NCBI GenBank assembly: GCA_030146905.1
Contig: JASLAV010000438.1
Location: forward strand, 1-6,058
Length of the DNA stretch: 6,058 nt
From: Lentzea sp.
Lineage (GTDB): Bacteria > Actinomycetota > Actinomycetes > Mycobacteriales > Pseudonocardiaceae
Direction: 5' to 3'
Position numbers and translations under genes: made by a program. Shown here in pieces: positions 1 through 5,185 of the stretch; position 1 is the stretch's first letter, and the number at the start of each line of letters is the position of its first letter. The notes beneath the pieces are model-generated. The model had not been told where the DNA came from and searched no databases. It worked only from the letters and a program-made list of their open reading frames with translations.

Positions 1-138
1 TGCACACGACCGGGCGGGCAGGGTCATAGGGCCGGGCGTAGACGGCGAGGACGTCTTCCATGCGGGCGGCGAACTCCGCGTTCGCGCGGGGCGGGATGTT
101 CCAGCACTTCCTCAGATGAGGACGCAGTTCCGTTTTTT
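1..138 (-). CDS. IS630-family transposase, continuation in -1 frame (orfB-like, partial)
   Basis: Read on the minus strand in the -1 frame from the A6 run (T133-138 on the plus strand), the sequence gives KKTELRPHLRKCWNIPP, then residues through MEDVLAVYARPYDPARPVVC. This matches the usual continuation of actinobacterial IS630 transposases, in which the next residues carry the first catalytic Asp of the DDE triad. The frame stays open to position 2, where the window ends, so the catalytic domain itself is not visible. Joining the frames needs either -1 ribosomal slippage or transcriptional slippage on A6, or else one A has been lost by mutation or miscalled. There is no plausible independent start here, so this is best treated as the second half of one transposase. 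Confidence 0.7.
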
Positions 139-582
139 CAAAACCCGGCCGATGGTCGAGTGGTCCAGGTTCGGGATGTCCTCGGTGAGCTGGACGTGTT
201 TTTCCAGCAGTCGCAACGACCATCGGGCATGCCCGGCCGGCGGCTGCGAGCACGCCAGTGCGATCAGCCGGGCTTCGACCTCACCGGTCACCGGCGACGG
301 CACCGGCGGCGAGTCACGCTTCTTGCGGCCGATCGTGGCCAGGACATCACCGCCGGTCTCGGCGAACCGCCGGGCGACCAGTCGCAGCATCTCGCCCGAG
401 ACCTCAAGCCGGTCCGCGATCACTTCCTTCGGATCAGGCTCACCCACCGAAGTATCCAGCGCAAGCAACACCCGTGCTCGCCGGATCGCCGACGCCGAGT
501 GCACGCCCGTGGTGGTCAGCCGGAGCAACTCTTCACGATCCCGCGCCGACAACGTGACCGGCCGTTTCAACTGGGAGGCCAT
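112..582 (-). CDS. IS630-family transposase, N-terminal frame (orfA-like, 156 aa)
   Basis: This is the DNA-binding N-terminal part of an IS630-family transposase. The family cuts and pastes at TA using a DDE catalytic domain that follows this part. I chose the ATG at 582 (protein begins MASQLKRPVT) because GGGAGG lies 8 nt upstream; an in-frame ATG at 702 would start inside the palindrome and has no such support. A helix-turn-helix region spans roughly residues 48-78 (EVIADRLEVSGEMLRLVARR). A basic linker (GRKKR) follows, then the second HTH-like region common in IS630 proteins (ARWSLRLLEKHV ... STIGRVLKK). The frame ends at TGA 112-114, but homology continues in the -1 frame from the A6 run at 133-138. 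Full-length relatives are about 340-370 aa, so this frame alone lacks all catalytic residues. Confidence 0.8.
   Translation of the reverse strand: MASQLKRPVTLSARDREELLRLTTTGVHSASAIRRARVLLALDTSVGEPDPKEVIADRLEVSGEMLRLVARRFAETGGDVLATIGRKKRDSPPVPSPVTGEVEARLIALACSQPPAGHARWSLRLLEKHVQLTEDIPNLDHSTIGRVLKKRNCVLI
133..138 (-). promoter_or_regulatory. A6 slippery run, candidate -1 frameshift site of the transposase
   Basis: On the minus strand the context is TTG AAA AAA CGG. Slipping one base back after the second AAA gives AAA AAA ACG GAA CTG, which restores the transposase frame. The short inverted repeat CCTC-ATCT-GAGG (plus 110-121) starts 11 nt downstream on the minus strand and could act as a weak stimulator. 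A GCGAAC/GTTCGC hairpin (plus 69-85) lies further on, probably too far away to act. Slippage of this kind is known for several IS families, but use here is inferred. Confidence 0.5.
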
Positions 583-632
583 CACCACAGCCTCCCAGCC
601 AAAGACTCCATAACTAAGCAGCGACACGCTAC

Positions 633-797
633 TAGTGGTGTGGCCCAGAACGTTGCCGGGCGAATTCGCGGTCAGACGGACGCATCGGGGTGCCGCCCCC
701 ACGCCCTCATACTGGATGTATGGGGGCGTGGGGGCGGTGCCGCGAGGTGTCCTGCTGAGCGTGAATTACCCAGCTAACGTTCTGGGTCGCGCCACTA
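633..797. mobile_element. TA-bounded long imperfect palindrome, MITE-like element
   Basis: Positions 632-714 and 798-716 form ungapped inverted arms of 83 nt around a centre at 715: 63 pairs are Watson-Crick, 9 are G.U in the plus-strand sense, and 11 are mismatched. Both ends read CTAGTGG inwards. Taking the TA at 633-634 and 796-797 as the target duplication, the element body is 635-795 (161 bp). It encodes no protein. The size, terminal inverted repeats, TA flanks and likeness to the adjacent IS630 end fit a non-autonomous derivative mobilised by an IS630 transposase. Any RNA crossing it would fold into a long hairpin, with the most stable part at 689-741. An alternative is a subterminal structure belonging to a longer IS that ends at 797. 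Confidence 0.65.
689..741 (+). repeat. GC-rich core hairpin at the palindrome centre
   Basis: Positions 689-712 pair with 718-741 without a gap: 21 Watson-Crick and 3 G.U pairs around a 5-nt loop. The key stretch is GCCGCCCCCACGCCC against GGGGGCGTGGGGGCGG. No T-tract follows on either strand, so it is not a classical intrinsic terminator. It could still block read-through from the DUF3040 gene into the transposase, since both are transcribed leftwards. Confidence 0.6.
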
Positions 798-986
798 GCT
801 CAGGATCAGCACGCCCAGCCCGAAGAGCACCACGACCGCGATCACAGCGACGAGGGCCGCGGCGAGCTGACGGCGGATCCGCAGGACGTGGGGGCCGGCG
901 CTCAGCACGCGGGCGAGATCGGGATCGTCGGCGCGGAACCGCTGCTCGATGTCGAAGAGGCGCTGCTGTTCCTGATGGTTGAGCAT
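795..986 (-). CDS. Short DUF3040-like membrane protein, probably truncated at its C-terminus (63 aa)
   Basis: The start ATG at 986 has GGGGAG 6 nt upstream; longer in-frame starts at 1064 or 1034 would run through the probable promoter. The protein opens with a charged, helical N-terminus (MLNHQEQQRLFDIEQRFRAD, then DPDLARVLS) typical of actinobacterial DUF3040 proteins. A basic stretch (RIRRQ, 36-40) and one strongly hydrophobic segment at about residues 41-62 follow. Family members I know of are usually near 90-130 aa with two membrane segments, so the second segment appears to be missing. The TAG stop (797-795) takes its TA from the insertion target and its G from the first base of the palindromic element, which suggests that insertion created the stop. 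The molecular function of DUF3040 proteins is not established. A naturally short protein is possible. Confidence 0.65.
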   Translation of the reverse strand: MLNHQEQQRLFDIEQRFRADDPDLARVLSAGPHVLRIRRQLAAALVAVIAVVVLFGLGVLILS

Positions 987-1022
987 GACGCGCTCCCCAC
1001 GTCGGTCGGCTGTCGCACGCGG

Positions 1023-1050
1023 CCTATACCCCATGTGACGGCCTTCCAAA
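1023..1050 (-). promoter_or_regulatory. Candidate housekeeping promoter for the DUF3040-like gene
   Basis: On the minus strand, TTTGGA (1045-1050) and TATAGG (1023-1028) are separated by 16 nt, resembling -35 and -10 elements. The -10 lies 36 nt upstream of the ATG at 986, leaving a leader of roughly 30 nt with the ribosome binding site in it. The match is partial, and actinobacterial promoters are hard to call by eye. Confidence 0.35.
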
Positions 1051-1118
1051 CCACGGGCGTTCACGTGTCGTCAGATCCACGCCGGGTAGCCGTTCAGGAG
1101 ACCTGGGCGACAACCTGC

Positions 1119-1131
1119 GAGGTGACCCTTG
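1119..1131 (+). promoter_or_regulatory. Ribosome binding site that decides the TTG start of transketolase
   Basis: GAGGTGA at 1119-1125 is a 7-nt match to the complement of the 16S rRNA 3' end. The GAGG part ends 6 nt before the TTG at 1129-1131. The GTG at 1122 overlaps this site and is out of frame. The spacing and match strongly favour initiation at the TTG. Confidence 0.7.
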
Positions 1132-2964
1132 CCCAACAACGACTTCCGCCACGACCTGGCCCAGCAGCTGCGCGTCGACTCGGTCCGGTCGAGCGACGCG
1201 GGCGGCTCAGGGCACCCGACGTCGTCGATGTCCGCGGCCGACCTGATGGCCGTGCTGCTCGACGGCCACCTCCGGCTCGACTACTCCGACCCCGGCAACC
1301 CGGCCAACGACCACCTGGTGTTCTCCAAGGGACACGCGTCACCGCTGTACTACTCGATGCTCAAGGCGGCCGGCGCGATCACCGACGAGGAGCTGCTGAC
1401 GTTCCGCAAGTTCGGCAGCGAGCTGGAAGGCCATCCCACACCGCGCATCCCGCCGACGGACGTGGCGACCGGCTCGCTCGGCTTCGGCCTGCCCGTCGGC
1501 GTCGGACTCGCGCTCACCGGCAAACGGCTCGACGCGCTGCCGTACCGCGTGTGGGTGCTGTGCGGTGACTCGGAGATGGCGGAGGGCTCGATCTGGGAGG
1601 CGTTCCAGCACGCGGGCTGGGCGGGCCTCGACAACCTCACCGTCATCGTCGACGTGAACCGGCTCGGCCAGACCCGCGAGACGATGCTCGGCTGGGACCT
1701 CGACGGTTACGTCGCCCGCGCCGAGGCGTTCGGGTGGCAGGCCCTCGCGATCGACGGCCACGACCTGGACGAGATCGACGCGGCGCTGGCCCGGGCCACC
1801 TCGACCACGGACAGGCCGTCCGTGGTCTTCGCGAAGACGGAGAAGGGCCACGGCGTCCAGGCCGTCGAGGACAAGCCCGGCAAGCACGGCAAACCCCTGG
1901 AGGACGCCGCGGAGGCGATCGAGGAGCTCGGCGGCGTGCGCTCGCTCACCGTGGCGGTCAAGACGCCCCAGCCCGGTTCACCGCGCCACTTCGCCACCAC
2001 CGGTGGCGAACTGCCCCGCTGGGAGATCGGCGAGGAGGTCGCGACGCGCCAGGCGTACGGGCAGGCGCTGGCCGGGCTCGGCGGGCTGCGCGGTGACGTC
2101 GTGGTGCTCGACGGCGAGGTGTCGAACTCGACGACCTCCGAACTGTTCGCCAAGGCCCACCCCGACCGCTACTTCGAGATGTTCATCGCCGAGCAGCAGA
2201 TGGTCGCCGCCGCGGTCGGCATGCAGGCACGCGGCTGGGTGCCGTTCGCGTCCACGTTCGGAGCTTTCTTCACCCGCGCGCACGACTTCATCCGCATGGC
2301 CGCCGTCTCCGGCGCGGACCTGAGGTTCTGCGGCTCGCACGCCGGCGTGTCGATCGGCGAGGACGGCCCGTCGCAGATGGCGCTGGAGGACATCTCGATG
2401 TTCCGCGCCGTGCACGGCAGTACCGTGCTGCACCCGTCCGACGCCAACCAGGCGGTCGCGCTGGTCGCCGAGATGGCCACGCTGCCGGGCATCTCGTACC
2501 TGCGGACGTTGCGCGGGAAGACGCCGGTGCGCACATCGCCGGACGAGAACATCCGCATCGGTGGCAGCCGCGTGCTGCGGTGCAGCGATGACGACGACCT
2601 GACGATCGTCGCGTGCGGCATCACCGTCGGGGAGGCCGCGAAGGCGGCCGAGGTCCTGGACACCGAGGGCATCAGGGCCTGCGTGATCGACTGCTACTCG
2701 ATCAAGCCGATCGACGAGGCCACGCTGGTCGACGCCGCGTCGCGGACGCGCGCCGTGCTGACCGTCGAGGACCACTGGCCGGAGGGCGGCCTCGGCGACG
2801 CCGTGCTCGGCGCGCTGGCCGGCTGTCCCGCGCGGCCGCCGGTGCGCAAGCTCGCCGTGCGCGAGATGCCCGTGTCCGGCAAGCCCGACGAGTTGCTGCG
2901 CGCCGCCCGCATCGACGCGGAGGCCGTGGTGGAGGCGGCGCGACAGCTCCTCAAAACTGCCTAG
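1129..2964 (+). CDS. tkt: Transketolase, short single-chain form (611 aa)
   Basis: This is a thiamine diphosphate- and Mg-dependent transketolase (EC 2.2.1.1), a cytosolic enzyme that moves two-carbon ketol units between sugar phosphates in the non-oxidative pentose phosphate pathway. Visible landmarks are GSGHPTS with H29, SKGHASP with H69, GHP with H102, the diphosphate-binding GDSEMAEGS (146-154) leading to N177 in DVNRLGQ, and KHGKP with H253. The pyrimidine domain follows with IAEQQM and catalytic Glu355, GSHAGVSIGEDGPSQMALED (402-421), and R459 in LRT. A C-terminal domain begins near 480. It aligns by eye with animal TKT almost end to end, whereas classical bacterial enzymes are about 660-700 aa. 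The third motif residue is Ser instead of Gly (GDS), which I recall from related actinobacterial proteins. The start is TTG, supported by the GAGGTGA upstream. The gene is monocistronic and not linked to tal or zwf. A pathway-specific ketol-transferring relative cannot be excluded. Confidence 0.93.
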   Translation: MPNNDFRHDLAQQLRVDSVRSSDAGGSGHPTSSMSAADLMAVLLDGHLRLDYSDPGNPANDHLVFSKGHASPLYYSMLKAAGAITDEELLTFRKFGSELEGHPTPRIPPTDVATGSLGFGLPVGVGLALTGKRLDALPYRVWVLCGDSEMAEGSIWEAFQHAGWAGLDNLTVIVDVNRLGQTRETMLGWDLDGYVARAEAFGWQALAIDGHDLDEIDAALARATSTTDRPSVVFAKTEKGHGVQAVEDKPGKHGKPLEDAAEAIEELGGVRSLTVAVKTPQPGSPRHFATTGGELPRWEIGEEVATRQAYGQALAGLGGLRGDVVVLDGEVSNSTTSELFAKAHPDRYFEMFIAEQQMVAAAVGMQARGWVPFASTFGAFFTRAHDFIRMAAVSGADLRFCGSHAGVSIGEDGPSQMALEDISMFRAVHGSTVLHPSDANQAVALVAEMATLPGISYLRTLRGKTPVRTSPDENIRIGGSRVLRCSDDDDLTIVACGITVGEAAKAAEVLDTEGIRACVIDCYSIKPIDEATLVDAASRTRAVLTVEDHWPEGGLGDAVLGALAGCPARPPVRKLAVREMPVSGKPDELLRAARIDAEAVVEAARQLLKTA

Positions 2965-3134
2965 AGCGGTTCCGGCATCGGAGGGACCGGATCCGGGTCG
3001 GGGCCGGGAGGCCGCAGGGGATCCGGGTCCGGTCCGGGCGGGCTCAGTGGATCGGTGTCCGGGCCGGGCGGACGCGGCTGGTCCGGCCCCGGCGTGGTCG
3101 GACCTGGCCCTGGAGGCGGTACTGGCTGGCTCAT
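2961..3134 (-). CDS. Possible proline-rich microprotein with decapeptide repeats (57 aa)
   Basis: This open frame from an ATG at 3134 encodes MSQPVPPPGPGPTTPGPDQP, followed by three tandem decapeptides of the form PPGPDxDPLx (residues 22-51) and a PPMPEPL-like tail. It would be an acidic, disordered, Pro/Asp-rich peptide with no signal peptide or membrane segment. Its TAG stop overlaps the transketolase TAG in a shared CTAG. Upstream there is only a weak GGCGGG and no good ribosome binding site, and GC-rich repeat DNA opens frames easily, so this may not be translated. I do not recognise a family. It lies 115 nt downstream of trmO in the same direction and could also simply be the trmO 3' trailer. 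Confidence 0.35.
   Translation of the reverse strand: MSQPVPPPGPGPTTPGPDQPRPPGPDTDPLSPPGPDPDPLRPPGPDPDPVPPMPEPL
2982..3071 (-). repeat. Three 30-nt tandem repeats coding for PPGPDxDPLx
   Basis: The units are 2982-3011, 3012-3041 and 3042-3071 and stay in register with codons of the minus-strand frame. Shared blocks include GGATCCGGGTC-type and CCGGGCGG-type segments. Base differences among the units change few residues (P to T once, plus the variable last two positions), which is mild support for coding. Confidence 0.6.
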
Positions 3135-3249
3135 GCCCGCCGGGTACCCGCTGACCGTGCTCGCCGCACTGAATTCTTTCTCGCGTGGAATACAGCGCAT
3201 TCAAGGCACTGGTCCGCGCGGCGTGCGGGCGAGCTCCCGGACCGGCGGG
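3135..3249. other. Intergenic stretch between trmO and the proline-rich frame
   Basis: No gene, clear terminator or RNA is visible here. An unusually AT-rich patch at about 3168-3203 contains TTGAAT and AAAGAATTC on the minus strand, which could be weak promoter-like sequence for the downstream proline-rich frame, but the spacing does not convince. Confidence 0.4.
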
Positions 3250-3645
3250 TCAGCGTTCGGTGCCCAGCGCCGGCTTCACGTCGACGATCGGCGTCCCGTC
3301 GAGGGCTTCGAGGTGCGCGACCTGCACCTTGAGCCCGTCCACGGCGATGATCGTGACGCGGTGCAGCCCGATCGGGTTCGGCCGGTCCGGCGACCGGGTG
3401 GAGAACACCCCGGTCTCCTGCCTGTCCCGGTCGTCGCGCGGGTGCACGGCGAGCACGGACCGGTCGGCGCGGTCGAGCCAGGTGAGCACCAGGACGTCCT
3501 GGCCCGCGGCGAGCTCGCGCATCGCCCTCGCGTACTCCGGGGCGAAGACGAGCCACGCTTCCGGCGCGCCCTCGTCGCCCTGCCTGGGCGCGGACGCGCG
3601 GTCGAGGAGCGACGACTCGACGTGGCCGATCGGCTGCAGTTTCAT
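3250..3645 (-). CDS. trmO: tRNA (N6-threonylcarbamoyladenosine37-N6)-methyltransferase TrmO/TsaA family (131 aa)
   Basis: This is a TrmO (YaeB/TsaA, UPF0066) domain protein. The characterised E. coli enzyme uses S-adenosylmethionine to methylate t6A37 of tRNA-Thr, giving m6t6A and improving decoding. The family signature is clear at residues 79-94 (GVFSTRSPDRPNPIGL), preceded by the LTWLDRAD and HPRDD segments and followed by LDGTPIVDVKP (115-125). The start [10 protein letters not shown] is the usual N-terminus of the domain. At 131 aa it is the single catalytic domain, shorter than E. coli TrmO (about 235 aa) but normal for compact family members. Its ATG overlaps the selO stop (TGATG, one shared base) with only a weak GGGA upstream, so translation is probably coupled to selO. 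Substrate specificity in this organism is inferred from the family. Confidence 0.87.
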   Translation of the reverse strand: MKLQPIGHVESSLLDRASAPRQGDEGAPEAWLVFAPEYARAMRELAAGQDVLVLTWLDRADRSVLAVHPRDDRDRQETGVFSTRSPDRPNPIGLHRVTIIAVDGLKVQVAHLEALDGTPIVDVKPALGTER

Positions 3646-5048
3646 CAGGTCCCGCAGAAGGTCCGGTAGGTGGCGCTGAAGTCCTGCGGCGCAGGTGCCG
3701 CGAAGTGTTCCAGACCGGGACGCACCTCATAGGGCCGGGTGACCGCGTCCAGCAGGCGCCGCAGCGGTTCGAGGTCGCCGTCGGCACCGGCGGCCAGTGC
3801 CTCCTCGACGAGGTGGTTGCGGGGGATGTAGACGGGGTTGACCCGGTCCATCAGGCCGGCGTCCGGCCCTTGCTCCCGCCAGCGCGCGATCCAGGCGTCG
3901 ATCCCGGCGAGGTCCAGGAACAGCGAGCGGGCGGGCTCGGCGTCGCCGCGTGCGGCCGCCGACAGGTGGTGGAAGAACGACGTGAAGTCCACGTGGTTCT
4001 CGTGCAGCAGCACGAGCAGGTCCTTGAGTAACGGCTTCACGTCGCCGGAGATGCCGAGCTTGTCGCCCATGCCGTCGATCCAGGCCCGTTCGAACCGCTC
4101 GGGGAACGTGCTGAGCGTCTCCATGACCAAGGCGACGGCTTTGTCTTCGTCCTCGTCGAACAGCGGCAGCATCGCCTCGGCGAGGCGCGCGAGGTTCCAC
4201 TCGGCGACGATCGGCTGGTTGCCGTAGGCGTAACGGCCGCGGTGGTCGATGGAGCTGTACTTCGTGGCCGGGTCGTAGGCCTCCATGAACGCGCACGGGC
4301 CGTAGTCGATCGTCTCGCCGGAGATCGTCATGTTGTCGGTGTTCATCACGCCGTGGATGAACCCGACGAGCATCCACCGCGCCACGAGGGACGCCTGGGC
4401 GGCCACGACGTGCTCGAACAGCTCCAGAGGGGTGCTGCCGGGGTGGTGGCGGGCGATGGCGTGGTCGGCGAGGCGGCGCAGCAGGTCGAGGTCACCGGTG
4501 TTGCGGGCGTACTGGAAGCTGCCGACCCGCAGGTGCGACGCGGCGACGCGGGCCAGCACCGCTCCCGCCAGCGGTTCGTCGCGCTGCACCGTCGCGCCGG
4601 TGGCCACGACGGCCAGCGCCCGCGTCGTGGGGATGCCCAGGGCGTGCATGGCCTCGCTGACGACGTACTCGCGCAGCATCGGGCCGATCGCGGCCAGCCC
4701 GTCACCGCCGCGTGCGAACGGGGTGCGGCCGGAGCCCTTGAGGTGCAGGTCGCGCAGACGCCCCTCGGCGTCGGTCAGCTCGCCCAGCAGGAGGGCGCGG
4801 CCGTCGCCGAGCCTGGGGGAGTAGCCGCCGAACTGGTGACCCGCGTAGGCCTGTGCCACGCCGCGTGTCCCGTTGCCCACCAGCAGGGGGAGCCCGTCGG
4901 CCCTCAGCCAGGCGGGGTCGAGGCCGAGCTCGCGGGCGAGCGGCTCGTTGAGGACGAGGAGTTCCGGTTCGGCGACCGGGACGGCCTCCCACGAGACCGC
5001 CATCTCGGGGACCGCCGTGGCGAAATCGCTGCTCAGGCTGATGCTCAC
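3645..5048 (-). CDS. selO: Protein adenylyltransferase SelO (YdiU/UPF0061 pseudokinase-fold, 467 aa)
   Basis: SelO proteins have a kinase fold with ATP bound in a flipped orientation and transfer AMP to Ser/Thr/Tyr of target proteins; known members act in redox homeostasis. Seen here, numbered from the GTG start: [15 protein letters not shown] (70-84), [17 protein letters not shown] (101-117) with K104, [20 protein letters not shown] (124-143) with E127, the catalytic loop HGVMNTDNM (232-240) and DYGP (248-251). The protein ends TFCGT with a conserved Cys at 465, the position near which eukaryotic homologues carry selenocysteine; this one has no Sec codon. The length is normal. I prefer the GTG at 5048 because relatives begin with a V/M-SISL-like sequence. 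A TTG at 5057 is the alternative, adding three residues. It heads the selO-trmO pair and diverges from the lipoprotein gene. Confidence 0.9.
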   Translation of the reverse strand: MSISLSSDFATAVPEMAVSWEAVPVAEPELLVLNEPLARELGLDPAWLRADGLPLLVGNGTRGVAQAYAGHQFGGYSPRLGDGRALLLGELTDAEGRLRDLHLKGSGRTPFARGGDGLAAIGPMLREYVVSEAMHALGIPTTRALAVVATGATVQRDEPLAGAVLARVAASHLRVGSFQYARNTGDLDLLRRLADHAIARHHPGSTPLELFEHVVAAQASLVARWMLVGFIHGVMNTDNMTISGETIDYGPCAFMEAYDPATKYSSIDHRGRYAYGNQPIVAEWNLARLAEAMLPLFDEDEDKAVALVMETLSTFPERFERAWIDGMGDKLGISGDVKPLLKDLLVLLHENHVDFTSFFHHLSAAARGDAEPARSLFLDLAGIDAWIARWREQGPDAGLMDRVNPVYIPRNHLVEEALAAGADGDLEPLRRLLDAVTRPYEVRPGLEHFAAPAPQDFSATYRTFCGT

Positions 5049-5062
5049 ACCTCCCAAGGTAC
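5049..5062 (-). promoter_or_regulatory. Candidate -10 element and leaderless start of selO
   Basis: Minus-strand TACCTT (TAnnnT type) lies 7 nt before the GTG at 5048, so transcription could begin at or next to the start codon. GGGAGG is present but lies only one base from the GTG, too close for a normal ribosome binding site. No good -35 is seen. Leaderless mRNAs are common in actinobacteria; use here is inferred. Confidence 0.35.
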
Positions 5063-5095
5063 CCGGAGCTCGTCCGGCGCGGTGTGATCGCGCTC

Positions 5096-5114
5096 TCAGA
5101 TCGAACTGGTCTGA
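5096..5114. promoter_or_regulatory. Dyad TCAGA-N9-TCTGA, possible operator
   Basis: TCAGA (5096-5100) and TCTGA (5110-5114) form an inverted repeat that touches the candidate -35 of the lipoprotein promoter and lies upstream of selO. The inner bases pair only partly. A regulator site is possible, but the half-sites are short. Confidence 0.25.
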
Positions 5115-5139
5115 ACCGTTCGCCGGGGCCGTACGTGAC
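5112..5139 (+). promoter_or_regulatory. Candidate ECF-sigma-type promoter of the lipoprotein gene
   Basis: TGAACC (5112-5117) and CGTGAC (5134-5139) are separated by 16 nt. GAAC...CGT with 16-17 nt between is the general pattern of ECF sigma factor promoters. The start of transcription would fall near 5146, leaving a leader of about 40 nt containing AGGAGTGAG at 5170-5178, 7-11 nt from the ATG. The match is by eye only. Confidence 0.4.
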
Positions 5140-5185
5140 AGGGGTGAACAGGTCGAAGAAAGTCCAATCAGGAGTGAGAAACCCC

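Larger units (their letters stand above)
1..632 (-). mobile_element. IS630/Tc1-family insertion sequence, 5' part (continues beyond window start)
   Basis: This segment holds the start of an IS630-type transposase read leftwards, its ribosome binding site and a short leader. I place the outer end at 632 because IS630/Tc1 elements insert at TA. A TA at 633-634 separates this leader from the neighbouring palindrome, and the inward-read end (GTAGCGTGTCGCTG, minus strand from 632) agrees with each palindrome end (GTGGTGTGGCCCAG and GTGGCGCGACCCAG) at 9 of 14 positions. The other end, and so the true terminal inverted repeat and any duplicated TA, lies outside the window. The boundary is therefore inference; an alternative is that the IS extends to about 797 and contains the palindrome. 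Confidence 0.7.

Noticed and set aside
69..85. GCGAAC/GTTCGC hairpin as stimulator of the transposase frameshift
   Set aside because: It begins 47 nt beyond the A6 run on the minus strand, too far for a usual stimulatory structure.
583..702. Longer transposase start at ATG 702
   Set aside because: It would begin inside the palindrome and add residues unlike the family; the ATG at 582 has GGGAGG at good spacing.
116..777. Plus-strand open frames over the transposase
   Set aside because: The minus strand carries the recognisable IS630 HTH and continuation sequence with a good ribosome binding site; the plus-strand products have no family resemblance.
2987..2996. CCGGATCCGG perfect palindrome after the transketolase stop, considered as a terminator
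   Set aside because: It has no loop and no T-tract and is part of the 30-nt repeat unit.
2982..3071. 30-nt repeats considered as a CRISPR-like array
   Set aside because: The units are directly adjacent with no spacers, differ from each other and stay in codon phase.
1978..3204. Long open frame on the minus strand across the end of the transketolase gene
   Set aside because: It lies antisense to clearly conserved transketolase motifs, its translation is Arg/Gly/Ala-rich without recognisable domains, and GC-rich third positions open such frames by chance.
4242..5087. Long plus-strand open frame over selO
   Set aside because: It is antisense to SelO catalytic motifs and is low-complexity Gly/Val/Arg-rich, a typical shadow of a GC-rich gene.
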